A stretch of 64,000 bases of DNA. Source: Marinobacterium aestuarii (GTDB lineage Bacteria > Pseudomonadota > Gammaproteobacteria > Pseudomonadales > Balneatricaceae). Each line of letters begins with the position of its first letter. Position 1 is the first letter of the stretch. This document shows, one piece after another, positions 1 to 9,156 of this stretch. A program made the position numbers and the translations under genes. Location: the NCBI RefSeq assembly GCF_001651805.1, contig NZ_CP015839.1:1426001-1490000 (forward strand), in the 5' to 3' direction. The notes beneath the pieces were generated by a model, which was not told where the DNA came from, did not search any database, and worked only from the letters and a program-made list of their open reading frames with translations.

Positions 1-69
1 AGCTCCTACCTGGTCGGTCAGATTGACAATGAGGTGGGAGACGGCGATTTCGACGACTTTGACTTCTAA
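1..69 (+). CDS. nrdB: Ribonucleotide reductase class Ia beta subunit, C-terminal fragment
   Basis: The first 22 codons of the window read SSYLVGQIDNEVGDGDFDDF followed by DF and a TAA stop. This matches the C-terminal tail of NrdB, the radical-bearing beta subunit of class Ia ribonucleotide reductase, whose last residues (YLVGQID...) dock onto NrdA. The rest of the gene lies left of the window. The 2Fe-2S ferredoxin gene 31 bases downstream is the usual partner (YfaE, which maintains the diiron-tyrosyl cofactor), and that neighbourhood supports the call despite the short fragment. Confidence 0.85.
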   Translation, partial: SSYLVGQIDNEVGDGDFDDFDF

Positions 70-100
70 CCGCGTTATGCCTGCAGACAAGGAGCAAGCC

Positions 101-367
101 ATGGCCGGGATTCCACGCATCAAGGTCAGCAACTATCCCACCTTCTATTTCCAGTACGAGTTTTCGCTGCTGGATGCACTGGAGGCGCAGGCGATCCCGG
201 CGCCGTACAGCTGCAGGGGCGGGTACTGCGGAACCTGCAAGGTGCGTCTGCTCGATGGCGAAGTGGAAACGGTACAGGATTGTTTGGTCGATCTGCACGA
301 CGATGAAATCCTCACCTGCTGCTGCAAGCCCAAAACGCATATCGAGATAGAGCTTCCGTCGGAATAG
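101..367 (+). CDS. yfaE: 2Fe-2S ferredoxin, NrdB cofactor-maintenance type (YfaE)
   Basis: An 88-residue plant-type ferredoxin. Ligands Cys38, Cys43 and Cys46 sit in SCRGGYCGTC, and the fourth is one of the three consecutive cysteines 73-75 (LTCCCKP). I chose the ATG at 101 because AAGGAG lies 6 bases upstream. A longer frame opening at 23 would overlap the nrdB tail and add residues that do not fit the family. In Escherichia coli, YfaE supplies electrons and iron for maintaining the NrdB diiron-tyrosyl radical; that role is inferred here from similarity and from its position directly behind nrdB, with which it is probably co-transcribed. Confidence 0.9.
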   Translation: MAGIPRIKVSNYPTFYFQYEFSLLDALEAQAIPAPYSCRGGYCGTCKVRLLDGEVETVQDCLVDLHDDEILTCCCKPKTHIEIELPSE

Positions 368-410
368 GCAGTGGAAAGTTGCGAGATGCAAGGTACAAGG
401 GAGCGTCAGT

Positions 411-686
411 GGCGAGGTGCAGGTGCAACGCCGCTGAGCATCTGTTAAAAAGCCGTTATTCGTTATTCGTTATTCGTCGCGAGCATCAGCGCTCGCGCCT
501 TTGAACTGTCCTCCACAGTCCGCTGCGGATGTCGGAATTCGCTACGGGTAACCTGTGAATTCCGGGAAGCAGGGTAAAGCTGTGGTGTTCGAGCAGGCGA
601 TCTAACCCTGTGTCCACTTTTGTAGGGTCACATCATGCCTTTCACCTTTCACCTTTCACCTTTCACCTTTCACGTCGCACCTCGCC
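411..686. repeat. Heptamer tandem repeat block bounded by 10-bp inverted repeats
   Basis: Two short tandem arrays lie in this gene-free stretch: three copies of CGTTATT (454-474) and five perfect copies of CCTTTCA (638-672). The block is framed by GGCGAGGTGC (411-420) and its exact reverse complement GCACCTCGCC (677-686). No open frame with coding character covers it. Such heptamer arrays are typical of dispersed intergenic repeats; the function is unknown. Confidence 0.75.
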
Positions 687-1042
687 CTTTTTTCTGCTTT
701 TTAGATCCCTCAATTCGGCGTCATAAAAATCTTTTGCACAGCTGAAGATAGTGATCTGTCAATATTGACTTTGGCTCTCCAAGCTAAAGTTTATGGTTTT
801 TTGTGTGGTATAACTTACTGAAAAATAACACTTATCCTGAGTTGTTCGAATATTGTGCGACTTTCTGAAAGCCGCGCAGGCGCTGCTTTTCAGCTATATA
901 CGCAATAGTTATGCAGTAACTTATGCACAGATTGTGTGAGTAAGCCCCAGGCGATCAATGCACCCCTATAAGCGCCTGTATAAGCGACGGTTCGCAGCCG
1001 TTACTGCCATACTTTTGGCAATAACGGATTCGGAGAATCGTC
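687..1042. other. Gene-free leader upstream of cysM
   Basis: This stretch is AT-rich compared with the flanking genes and presumably holds the cysM promoter, but I cannot pick a -35/-10 pair with confidence. It contains TTATGCACA at 921-929, a match to the DnaA-box consensus TTATNCACA, and TTTTGCACA at 732-740 (one mismatch). No coding frame or stable RNA was recognised. Confidence 0.5.
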
Positions 1043-2053
1043 ATGTTTGAGCATCAACCCGCGCTGGTCTCCCTGATAGGCAATACGCCGCTGATCGAGT
1101 TGCGTCAGGTGTCGGAGCTGACCGGCTGTACCATTCTTGGCAAGGCCGAGTTTCTTAACCCCGGCGGCTCGGTGAAAGACCGTACAGCACTGGGCATTAT
1201 CCGGGATGCAGAACGCAGAGGCCTGCTTGAGCCCGGCGGTACCGTCGTCGAGGGCACCGCCGGCAATACCGGTATCGGTCTCTGCCTGGTGGCCAATGCG
1301 CTGGGGTATCGCACTATCATCGTTATGCCAGAGACCCAGAGCCAGGAGAAGAAGGATCTTTTGCGTCTCTATGGTGCCGATTTGCGCCTGGTGCCCGCGG
1401 TGCCCTATGCCGATGAAAATCATTACACCCGTGTCTCGAGCCGTATCGCAATGGAGATGCAGCAGCAGGGTCGCAGTGCCATCTGGGCCAATCAGTTCGA
1501 CAATACTGCCAATCGCGAGATTCATTATCAGACCACAGGGGCTGAAATCTGGCGCCAGTGTGGCGGGCAGCTCGATGCTTTCTGCTGCGCGGTTGGCACG
1601 GGCGGCACTTTGGCGGGGGTCGCCAGAGCGCTGCGCGAGCAGGATAAAAGCGTGAGCATTGTGCTGTCGGACGCGCAGGGGGCTTCGTTGTGCAATTACT
1701 ATCGCGGGGGTGAGCTGCGCGCCCAGGGATCCTCGGTGATGGAGGGGATTGGGCAGAGCCGCATTACCGCTAACCTGGAAGGGCTGAAAGTGGATGATGC
1801 GCTGGAGATCAGTGATGGCGAAGCCTTGCCCTATCTGTATGACCTGTTGCAGTACGAGGGGCTTTGCCTCGGGGGCTCCAGCGCCATCAATGTGGCGGGT
1901 GCGGTACAGATTGCCCGCACCCTGGGGCCGGGTCATACGGTGGTGACGATTCTGTGTGATGTTGGCTCGCGCTATCAAAGCAAGCTGTTCAATCCGGCTT
2001 TCCTGCAGGCAAAGGGCTTGCCTCTGCCCGCCTGGCTAGCGGCGCCGTCCTGA
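1043..2053 (+). CDS. cysM: PLP-dependent cysteine synthase
   Basis: A 336-residue fold-type II PLP enzyme that makes L-cysteine from an activated serine (O-acetylserine or a relative) and sulfide. The PLP lysine is Lys45 in PGGSVKDR. TAGNTG (substrate loop), GTGGT (phosphate cradle, mid protein) and GGSSA near residue 275 are all present. Length is close to CysK/CysM (about 300-340). The symbol is given for the family; the sequence does not prove CysM rather than a CysK- or CBS-like substrate range. The gene stands alone between two long gene-free stretches, but other sulfur-assimilation genes follow about 9 kb downstream, so it fits the local theme. Confidence 0.85.
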   Translation: MFEHQPALVSLIGNTPLIELRQVSELTGCTILGKAEFLNPGGSVKDRTALGIIRDAERRGLLEPGGTVVEGTAGNTGIGLCLVANALGYRTIIVMPETQSQEKKDLLRLYGADLRLVPAVPYADENHYTRVSSRIAMEMQQQGRSAIWANQFDNTANREIHYQTTGAEIWRQCGGQLDAFCCAVGTGGTLAGVARALREQDKSVSIVLSDAQGASLCNYYRGGELRAQGSSVMEGIGQSRITANLEGLKVDDALEISDGEALPYLYDLLQYEGLCLGGSSAINVAGAVQIARTLGPGHTVVTILCDVGSRYQSKLFNPAFLQAKGLPLPAWLAAPS

Positions 2054-2761
2054 GGGGATAAAAAAGCAGTATATGTTCGGCATGATTGTGGCAGGGGGCT
2101 GGTCCTGTTAGGGCCGAGTTACCCACAGCCCTGGGGGTATTTTCAAGCCTGTGCACAGGTGCGAGTGTCCTGCGCTGTCTTTTCAGAAAGATGAATAAAG
2201 AACAAGTAGCAGACATGAAAAAGAGCAGAGAAATCGGTCTTGACAGCCTCCCTCTCTGTTGATCATCCACACCTCTGAGATGCATCTTTGGTGTTGTTGA
2301 AGCGATGCCGATAATTCGTGAATAAACTCTGTTGACTTAAGTAACTATATGTTTTTAAAGGATAAATATCATGTGGTTATATTTTGATCAATCCAAGGTG
2401 AGCCCTTGAATGGTGGGGGCTGGGGGCATCTGCCCAAACTTTACCAACAGTTTTATCCACAGAAAGTGGGGGTAACTGAATTATCAACATTCTTCAATCA
2501 AACGGACATAAACTGACCAAGTGATCAAGAGTGTTGACGGTCATATTCAGTGTTATTTCAAGCGTGGCTGTATGTTTTTTGTTCGACAGCTCGGCTGCCT
2601 GTGTTGCAGTGCTGATGCACTCTGGGACCCAGCGATCATTTTCTCTGCGTAATCCTGTTTTTTTGGGGGGGGCTTTGGTGCTGGTCCTGTGTATAGCTGG
2701 GCAAGGCGGGCCAGGCGGGCAGGGCCTAAACGCTGGATAGCGTTTGGGGTTGGGCGCTGTG
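2054..2761. other. Long gene-free region with DnaA-box-like sites
   Basis: About 700 bases without a credible gene; the short open frames here lack ribosome binding sites and coding character. It holds a perfect DnaA box TTATCCACA at 2453-2461 and two one-mismatch versions, TTACCCACA at 2119-2127 and TCATCCACA at 2263-2271, around an AT-rich stretch at about 2285-2400. Whether these sites are bound is unknown. Confidence 0.45.
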
Positions 2762-3223
2762 TCAGGCAGCGCTGATGGCGGCTGGTATCCACACCTGCCA
2801 GAGCACGTAGAGATTGCTCTGGCCCAGTACGCAGAGCGCACCCAGGTAGAGATAGACGAAACGATCAAAGCCAAAGCCCGGAGGGTGCTCAATGCCCAGC
2901 AGTGCGCTTTGCTCGGCGCGAAAGCGCGCCTTGATCTGACTGAACAGCAACAGCTCTTCGCGCAGCAGCAGGGTGCCGAATAGCAGCAGGAAGATGCCGA
3001 GTATGGGCAGTGCCAGCACCCAGTAGGACACCACCCGGGTGATCTGCGTTTGTATATAGGGTGCGATGGCCAGCAGTACGGTGGCGGCGGTGAGCTGGAA
3101 CAGTACCTTCCAGATATGGTCATGGCGGTAACGGTATTCGGACCAGAGCAGCTCGGTGTGCAGGGCGCGTACTTCGGGGCTAATGGCAGCCAGGCCTGGC
3201 TGATCGCTGGCGTTCTCACTCAT
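2762..3223 (-). CDS. Hypothetical small membrane protein
   Basis: A 153-residue protein I do not recognise. The N-terminal third is hydrophilic and charged (EVRALHTELLWSEYRYRHD). Two strong membrane segments follow at about residues 43-60 and 65-86, then a basic helix and a third hydrophobic segment near the C-terminus (about 120-145). This suggests an inner-membrane protein with a cytoplasmic N-terminal helix. It starts at an ATG and lies on the same strand as nth, 81 bases downstream of the nth stop, so it may be the last gene of the rsx-nth transcript. No catalytic motif is visible. Confidence 0.65.
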   Translation of the reverse strand: MSENASDQPGLAAISPEVRALHTELLWSEYRYRHDHIWKVLFQLTAATVLLAIAPYIQTQITRVVSYWVLALPILGIFLLLFGTLLLREELLLFSQIKARFRAEQSALLGIEHPPGFGFDRFVYLYLGALCVLGQSNLYVLWQVWIPAAISAA

Positions 3224-3303
3224 CGCGCTTACGCATCAGAGTCGTCTTCCCGTGTGTCTTGTGGGGCTGTGGCTAAACAATAGCAGAGTCTGTAGGGGGC
3301 GAC

Positions 3304-3942
3304 TCAGGTGCTGTCGGTCTTGTCCCTATAGTCGCACAGGTCTTCAATCAGGCAGGACATGCAGCGTGGCTTGCGGGCGATGCAGACATAGCGTCCGTGC
3401 AGAATCAGCCAGTGGTGGGCATCCAGCAGGAATTCCTTGGGGATAAAGCGCATCAGCTTTTTTTCGACGTCCAGCACCGTCTTGCCGGGCGCTATGCCGG
3501 TACGGTTGGAGACGCGAAAAATGTGCGTGTCGACCGCCATGACGGCTTGGCCGAAGGCGGTATTGAGCACCACATTGGCGGTTTTGCGGCCCACGCCGGG
3601 CAGGGCTTCGAGTGCCTCGCGAGTCTCTGGAACTTCAGAGCCGTGCAGTTCAATGAGCATGCGGCAGGCTTTGATAATATTCTCGGCTTTGCTGTTATAA
3701 AGCCCGATGGTCTTGATGTAGCTTTTGAGCCCGTCGACGCCCAGCGCCAGTATGGCTTCCGGGGTGTTGGCGACAGGGAACAGCTTGCGGGTCGCCTTGT
3801 TGACACCCACATCCGTCGCCTGTGCCGAAAGCGTCACCGCCACCAGCAGTTCGAACGGCGAGCTGTACTCCAGCTCGGTCACCGGATGGGGGTTGTCGTC
3901 ACGCAGGCGCGTGAAAATCTCCAGCCGCTTTGCCGCATTCAT
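3304..3942 (-). CDS. nth: Endonuclease III (DNA glycosylase/AP lyase)
   Basis: A 212-residue HhH-GPD DNA glycosylase that removes oxidised pyrimidines and nicks abasic sites. The helix-hairpin-helix LPGVGRKTANVV carries catalytic Lys120, and VDTH carries Asp138. The [4Fe-4S] loop has Cys187, Cys194, Cys197 and Cys203, the same numbering as in E. coli. It follows rsxE by 14 bases on the same strand, reproducing the conserved rsxABCDGE-nth order, so it is probably the last or near-last gene of that operon. Confidence 0.97.
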   Translation of the reverse strand: MNAAKRLEIFTRLRDDNPHPVTELEYSSPFELLVAVTLSAQATDVGVNKATRKLFPVANTPEAILALGVDGLKSYIKTIGLYNSKAENIIKACRMLIELHGSEVPETREALEALPGVGRKTANVVLNTAFGQAVMAVDTHIFRVSNRTGIAPGKTVLDVEKKLMRFIPKEFLLDAHHWLILHGRYVCIARKPRCMSCLIEDLCDYRDKTDST

Positions 3943-3956
3943 CGATACATATCCGC

Positions 3957-4664
3957 CTAGTTGATGGTGCCGGTCACACGTACGCGCCGGCTGCCGCCGT
4001 CGCTCTTGGGCTTGCGGGCCTTGCGGCGCTCTTCCAGCCTGGCGTCGACAATGTTTTTCACGGCGATAAGCAGTCCCATGCCGACGAAGGCGCCGGGGGG
4101 CAGAATCGCAAACAGAAAGCCGGAGTAGTCGCCGATCAGGGTGATCTTCCAGTTCTCGGCCATGGGGCCAAACAGCAGCTGCATGTCGGCAAAGAGTGTG
4201 CCCAGACCCAGCACCTCGCGCATGGCGCCGAGGATCATCAGCACCAGGGTAAAGCCCAGGCCCATCATCAGACCGTCCAGCACCGAAGCGCCCACCGGGT
4301 TCTTGCAGGCGAAGGCATCGGCACGCCCCATGATGGCGCAGTTGGTGACGATCAGCGGGATAAAGATGCCCAGAATCTGATACAGCTCATAGGTAAAGGC
4401 CTGCATCAACAGCTCGATCGAGGTCACGAAGGAGGCGATGATCATGACGAAGATCGGCAGGCGTACGGACTCCGGCACGAAGTGGCGAAACAGAGACACG
4501 GTCAGGTTGGAGCCCGTCAGCACCAGGGTGCTGGCAACGCCCAGACCAATGGCGTTGACGACAGAGCCCGTCACGGCCAGCAGCGGGCACAGCCCCAGCA
4601 GCTGCACCAGGGCCGGGTTGTTGTGCCAGAGGCCGTCGAGGGTGATCTTTTTGTAATCAGCCAT
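3957..4664 (-). CDS. rsxE: Electron transport complex subunit RsxE/RnfE
   Basis: A 235-residue polytopic membrane protein, paralogous to RsxA. Diagnostic stretches are [17 protein letters not shown] near the N-terminus and [14 protein letters not shown] mid protein; the conserved membrane cysteines in these motifs are thought to bind an intramembrane Fe-S centre between RsxA and RsxE. About six membrane helices are visible, followed by a basic cytoplasmic tail ([12 protein letters not shown]). The start overlaps the end of rsxG by 8 bases, so the two are translationally coupled. Confidence 0.95.
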   Translation of the reverse strand: MADYKKITLDGLWHNNPALVQLLGLCPLLAVTGSVVNAIGLGVASTLVLTGSNLTVSLFRHFVPESVRLPIFVMIIASFVTSIELLMQAFTYELYQILGIFIPLIVTNCAIMGRADAFACKNPVGASVLDGLMMGLGFTLVLMILGAMREVLGLGTLFADMQLLFGPMAENWKITLIGDYSGFLFAILPPGAFVGMGLLIAVKNIVDARLEERRKARKPKSDGGSRRVRVTGTIN

Positions 4665-5307
4665 TGTTGCGAGTCTCCTGTTGCGCGTCGTCGCTCAGGC
4701 CGAGCAGTTCGCCGCGGTGCAGACGAAAGTAATCTACCGTGCGTCCGACCGCATTAACGACCGCGCGGGGGGTGATGGTAGCCCCGGTGAACTGGTCGAA
4801 GCGTCCGCCATCTTTGCGCACCCCCCAGCTGGGGTCTATTTCGGTTTTGCTCTGGTTGGCAAAGCCCAGCACCCAGCGGGATTTCTTGATATCCACCTTG
4901 TCGCCCAGGCCCGGGGTTTCCTTGTGGGCCAGTACGCGCACGCCGGCAACGCTTGCATCGCTGTTGATGCCCACGATCATACTGATTTCTCCGGTATAGC
5001 CATCGGGTGCCACCACCGGCAGTATGACCATCACGGCTTCGCCGTTGCGCATGGCGCGGTAGGCGGTTTCGGGGCGGTTGTGGCCGAGCAGGTCAGGGGC
5101 AACAAACTCGATGCCGTTTTCCAGCAGATCGCTGTCCAGACCCTCGCGGGGCACGATTTCATATAGCGACCGGGCCTGTTGCTCGCGTTCATTTTGCTTG
5201 ATGCGATCGGCTGTGCCGACCTGGGTAATGGCGATCAGGCCGGCGGTGACCACGGCGAAGATGGCAATGCCGGTGGTGCTGCGGCTAATGGCGCTGAGCA
5301 TTTGCAT
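4657..5307 (-). CDS. rsxG: Electron transport complex subunit RsxG/RnfG (FMN-binding)
   Basis: A 216-residue protein with one N-terminal membrane anchor (about residues 9-30) and a periplasmic FMN-binding domain. The flavinylation motif TGAT lies at residues 174-177, and Thr177 should carry FMN through a phosphoester bond. It is a subunit of the Rsx/Rnf complex, which drives reverse electron flow to ferredoxin-like carriers; in E. coli the complex keeps SoxR reduced. The gene begins one base inside the end of rsxD. Confidence 0.95.
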   Translation of the reverse strand: MQMLSAISRSTTGIAIFAVVTAGLIAITQVGTADRIKQNEREQQARSLYEIVPREGLDSDLLENGIEFVAPDLLGHNRPETAYRAMRNGEAVMVILPVVAPDGYTGEISMIVGINSDASVAGVRVLAHKETPGLGDKVDIKKSRWVLGFANQSKTEIDPSWGVRKDGGRFDQFTGATITPRAVVNAVGRTVDYFRLHRGELLGLSDDAQQETRNNG

Positions 5308-6365
5308 CAGGTGCTCTCCTTCTGGCCGTGCTTGGGCTTGGCGTGGCCGTAGGTGCGCGGTTGGGTGTACTGATCAATAAAGGGGGCACACAGGTTCATC
5401 AGCAGTACGGCGAAGGCCACGGCATCGGGATAGCTGCCCCAGGTGCGGATAATGAAGATCAGCAGGCCGATGCCGGCGCCGTAATAGAGCTTGCCACGGT
5501 TGCTGGTGGCGGCGGTGACCGGATCCGTGGCAATAAAGAAGGCGCCGAGCATGGTGGCACCCATGGTCAGGTGAAAGAACGGATCGGCATAGGTATCGGG
5601 TGAGAAAATGTAGAACAGCGTCGAGAATACCGCCAGGCTGCCGAGTACCGCTACGGGCGTATGCCAGGTAAAAACCTTGCGGTACAGCAGGAAGACACCG
5701 CCCATAAAGTAGGCCGCGCTGACCGCATGCCAGGCGCCCACGCCGTTGGACAGTACGGTTGAATTGCGAAAGGCTTCTTCCGTGGTCAGGCCGCCGCGGT
5801 GGCGCAGTTCATCCAGGGGTGTGGCCGAGGTGAAGGCATCCAGGGTGCTGTGTTCGAGCGCGCCGAAAATCAGTTTGAAGGTGTCCAGAAAACCGAGGAC
5901 ATGCCAGCCGTCCTCGCCCTGCAGCACGAAGGGGGCGCTCCAGCGTGTCATGTCGACGGGAAAGGACACCAGCAGCAGGGCATAGGCCACCATCGCCGGA
6001 TTGAACGGGTTATTGCCCATGCCGCCATAGAGGTGCTTGGCAATGACGATGGCAACGAAGATGCCCACCACCATCAGCCACCAGGGCGCGAAGGGTGGCA
6101 GCGCTAGCCCCAGCAGTACGGCGGTGACCAGGGCGCTGTAGTCGCGCAGGTAGAAGCTGGCGGGGCGCCCGCGCAGTTTCATGACCGCGGCTTCAAAGCC
6201 CAGCGCCAGCAGCATGGCCCAGCCGACCTGCAACAGGGTGCCCCAGCCGAAAAAGAAGGTCATGGCCGCCAGGCCCGGCAAGGTGGCGAACATCAGCAGG
6301 CGCATCAGGTGGGCAGAGCTGCCGGCCCGGCGCAGGTGGGGTGAACTGGAACGAATCAGTGCCAT
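5307..6365 (-). CDS. rsxD: Electron transport complex subunit RsxD/RnfD
   Basis: A 352-residue polytopic membrane subunit related to NqrB. Eight or more hydrophobic segments are visible. GGMGNNPFNPAM near residue 115 and the flavin-attachment TSAT at residues 179-182 (Thr182 as covalent FMN site) are typical. It lies between rsxC (13-base gap) and rsxG (1-base overlap) in the conserved order. Confidence 0.95.
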   Translation of the reverse strand: MALIRSSSPHLRRAGSSAHLMRLLMFATLPGLAAMTFFFGWGTLLQVGWAMLLALGFEAAVMKLRGRPASFYLRDYSALVTAVLLGLALPPFAPWWLMVVGIFVAIVIAKHLYGGMGNNPFNPAMVAYALLLVSFPVDMTRWSAPFVLQGEDGWHVLGFLDTFKLIFGALEHSTLDAFTSATPLDELRHRGGLTTEEAFRNSTVLSNGVGAWHAVSAAYFMGGVFLLYRKVFTWHTPVAVLGSLAVFSTLFYIFSPDTYADPFFHLTMGATMLGAFFIATDPVTAATSNRGKLYYGAGIGLLIFIIRTWGSYPDAVAFAVLLMNLCAPFIDQYTQPRTYGHAKPKHGQKEST

Positions 6366-6378
6366 CTTCGGTCAATCC

Positions 6379-9156
6379 TTATTCAAAACGGCTCAGCGTT
6401 TTGCTTAATTCATCGGCGTGGCTGCGGGCCTGGAGCAGAGCCTGCTCAAGTTCCGTGGCAGCGGTGCTGTCGGCTGTGCTCAGGGCGCGCTCGGTCTTGG
6501 TAACCTGGGCGCGGGCCAGGGCGGCATCGATCTGCAGCTGCTTGAGGTCGACGCCGGCGGCGGCGGCAACTTCGATGCGTGCCTGCTCGGCCGTAGTGAG
6601 CTGGGCTTTGGCGTTCTCAAAGCGACCGCTCAGCTCCTGCACCTCAGTACTGAGGCTAGCTTGGCTATCGGCATCGGCATCCTGCAGGGCTTTTTCGGCC
6701 TTTTTCAGCTTGGTACGCATGATGGATACCTGTTGTTTCAGTGCCTTGATATCCACGACAGTCTCGGCTGCTTTGGCAGTGTCTGGCCCTGCTGCTTGAA
6801 TTGCATCTTGTCCTGTGTGCGGTGCAGTGCCGCTGGCTTCGTCAAAGGCGGTTTTGGCTTCGAGGTACTTGCCGCGAAGCTTCTCGACGCCGGCGGTCAT
6901 TTTCTCGACTGCCGGGCTGCCGGAGGCGATGGCGCTCTCCAGTGCGGCCTGGGCCTTGTCGACCTTGGCTTTGGCGGCCTCCATGTCGGCCTGGAGTTCG
7001 GCGAGCTTGGCCGGGTTCACGGCCTGGGTGTCGGCGGGGGTGCCGGCGGCGTCAAAGGCGGCCTTGGCGTCAAGGTACTTGCCACGCAGCTTCTCGACGC
7101 CTGCGGTCATTTTCTCGACTGCGGGGCTGCCGGAGGCGATGGCGCCCTCCAGTGCAGTCTGGGCCTTGTCGACCTTGGCTTTGGCGGCATCCATATCGGC
7201 CTGCAGTTCGGCAAGCTTGGCGGGGTCAATGCCCGGGGCACCGGCGTCGGCGCCGCCATAGGCCTGTTGTGCATCGCGGGCGCGCAGCTCGAGTTCGCGT
7301 ACGCGAGATTCCAGCGCGGCAATATCGTCGCTGCCGGCATCACGGGCGCTGGCCAGGGCCTTCTCGGCCTGCTTGAGCTTGGTGCGGGCCACGGCGGCGT
7401 TGGTTTTTAGCTGCTTGGCATCGGGCGCGGCGCTGGCGGCACTGTCGGCGTTCAGGGCCTGGTCGTAGGCCTGCTGGGCGGCATCGGCCTTGGCGTTCAA
7501 TGCGTTGACGGTATCGCGCAGGGCATCGATGCCCTCCTGTCCCTTGTCTTCGGCGTTCTTGAGCGCCTTCTGGGCCTGCTTGAGCTTGGTGCGGGCCACC
7601 GATGCTGCGGTTTTCAGTTGCTTCAGGTCGGGTTCTGCCGCCGGCGTTGTAGTTGCTGCGGTACTGGCGAGGGATACCGCTGCCAGGGGCTTGTCCTTGC
7701 GGGCGGCCTGGTTGCGAGCGGCTTCCTCGGCGCGGGCCTTGCGGCGGGCTTCCTTTTCGGCCTGCTCGGCTTCGAGGCGTGCCTGACGCGCTTCGAAGCG
7801 CACGCGGGCATGTTCGGCCTTGCGCTGCTCGGCGTCGTCGCTGCGGATTTCCGCCTTGGCATTGCGGTAGTACTGCACCAGGGGAATGGCGCTGGAACAG
7901 ACATAGGAGCAGGCGCCGCATTCGATGCAATCGAACAGGTTGTGGTGCTTGGCCTTGTCCAGCTCGCGGCCCTTGGCGAACCAGTACAGCTGCTGGGGCA
8001 GCAGCTCGGCCGGGCAGACCTGCTCGCACAGGCCGCAGCGAATGCATTCCTGTGCCGGCGGGGCTGCTGGCATCTCGTCGGGGCTGGCGGCGATAAGGCA
8101 GTTGGTGGTTTTGATCACCGGGATCTGGTCATTATCGACGCTAAAGCCCATCATCGGGCCGCCGACGACCAGGCGGTACAGATCGTTCGGGCTGACCCGC
8201 GCTGCGCGCAGCAGCAACGAGTAGGGCGTACCGATCAGGGCTTCGAAATTCTGCGGCTGGGCCACGGCTTCGCCGGTCAGGGTAACGATGCGCGAAATCA
8301 GCGGTTCACCCTGGTGGACCGCGCGGGCGGTGGCGTAGGCGGTGCCGACGTTCTGGCAGACGATGCCGACATCGGCGGGGATGCGGCCACTGGGAACCTC
8401 GACATTGGTCAGCAGCTTGATCAGCTGCTTTTCGCCACCGGACGGGTACTTGGTCGGCACCACGCGCAGATCAATATTCAGGCTGCAGCCGGCCAGCGCC
8501 TTTTCCAGGGCGCGAATGGCCTGGGGCTTGTTGTCCTCGATGCCGATCAGAATATGACTGGGCTTGAGCAGATGATCGATGATTTCGATGCCGGCCACTA
8601 TATCGTCGGCGCGCTCACGCATCAGCATGTCATCGGCGGTGATATAGGGCTCGCATTCGGCGGCGTTGATAATCAGGGTGTTGACAATATGGTGGTCGCC
8701 CAGATGCAGCTTCACATCGGTGGGGAAGCCTGCGCCGCCCATGCCGGTAATGCCGCTGTTGCGGATATAGTCGGTCAGCGCCGCCTTGCCCAGGGCGCGG
8801 TAATCCGCGAGGCCTGCGTGCTCGATCCAGTGGTCTTCACCGTCGCTGCCGATAATGATGCAGTTGGCCTGCATGCCAGAGGCATGGGGGATTGGATGCG
8901 GGCCTATGGCCGTTACGATGCCCGAGGTGGGGGCATGCAGGGCGGCGCTGATGCGGCCTACAGGGTCGGCGATGCGCTGTCCCTTGAGTACCTTGTCGCC
9001 TACCTTGACCAGGGGTTCTGCCGGCGCGCCTATATGCTGCGACAGTGGCAGTACCAGCTGATCGGGTAGCGGCGCCTGGCGAATCGGCGTGCGGGTCGAC
9101 TGGCGCTTGTTTTCCGGCGGGTGTACACCGCCGTGGAAGGCAAATACATGACCCAT
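6379..9156 (-). CDS. rsxC: Electron transport complex subunit RsxC/RnfC with long repetitive helical tail
   Basis: A 925-residue peripheral subunit that accepts electrons from NADH. I chose the ATG at 9156 ([17 protein letters not shown]) because family members start this way and the codon overlaps the rsxB stop as TGATG; an upstream frame adds arginine-rich sequence read across rsxB. The NADH/FMN-binding core covers about residues 40-360 (GGAGFPT near 140). Two ferredoxin-like clusters follow, CIRCGLCEQVCP (near 370) and CIECGACSYVC (near 410). From about residue 440 to the end the protein is Ala/Lys/Glu-rich coiled coil, built from about six units of roughly 55 residues. This tail is longer than in E. 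coli (740 residues in total). Confidence 0.95.
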   Translation of the reverse strand: MGHVFAFHGGVHPPENKRQSTRTPIRQAPLPDQLVLPLSQHIGAPAEPLVKVGDKVLKGQRIADPVGRISAALHAPTSGIVTAIGPHPIPHASGMQANCIIIGSDGEDHWIEHAGLADYRALGKAALTDYIRNSGITGMGGAGFPTDVKLHLGDHHIVNTLIINAAECEPYITADDMLMRERADDIVAGIEIIDHLLKPSHILIGIEDNKPQAIRALEKALAGCSLNIDLRVVPTKYPSGGEKQLIKLLTNVEVPSGRIPADVGIVCQNVGTAYATARAVHQGEPLISRIVTLTGEAVAQPQNFEALIGTPYSLLLRAARVSPNDLYRLVVGGPMMGFSVDNDQIPVIKTTNCLIAASPDEMPAAPPAQECIRCGLCEQVCPAELLPQQLYWFAKGRELDKAKHHNLFDCIECGACSYVCSSAIPLVQYYRNAKAEIRSDDAEQRKAEHARVRFEARQARLEAEQAEKEARRKARAEEAARNQAARKDKPLAAVSLASTAATTTPAAEPDLKQLKTAASVARTKLKQAQKALKNAEDKGQEGIDALRDTVNALNAKADAAQQAYDQALNADSAASAAPDAKQLKTNAAVARTKLKQAEKALASARDAGSDDIAALESRVRELELRARDAQQAYGGADAGAPGIDPAKLAELQADMDAAKAKVDKAQTALEGAIASGSPAVEKMTAGVEKLRGKYLDAKAAFDAAGTPADTQAVNPAKLAELQADMEAAKAKVDKAQAALESAIASGSPAVEKMTAGVEKLRGKYLEAKTAFDEASGTAPHTGQDAIQAAGPDTAKAAETVVDIKALKQQVSIMRTKLKKAEKALQDADADSQASLSTEVQELSGRFENAKAQLTTAEQARIEVAAAAGVDLKQLQIDAALARAQVTKTERALSTADSTAATELEQALLQARSHADELSKTLSRFE
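6840..7229 (-). repeat. Near-identical direct repeats within rsxC
   Basis: Two 180-base units, 6840-7019 and 7050-7229 (offset 210 bases, a multiple of three), encode almost the same peptide (KLAELQADM then AAKAKVDKAQ, ASGSPAVEKMTAGVEKLRG). They are recent in-frame duplications inside the coiled-coil tail. More diverged units of the same kind flank them. Confidence 0.85.

Noticed and set aside
638-672. CRISPR array at the heptamer repeats
   Set aside because: The units are 7 bases with no spacers; no cas genes are in the window.
2054-2761. Chromosomal replication origin
   Set aside because: Only one perfect DnaA box in this gap and no origin-linked genes (dnaA, dnaN, gyrB, mnmG); retained only as a weak finding.
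7618-9069. Plus-strand open frame (483 codons) opposite rsxC
   Set aside because: Antisense to the conserved NADH/Fe-S core of RsxC; no domain or ribosome site.
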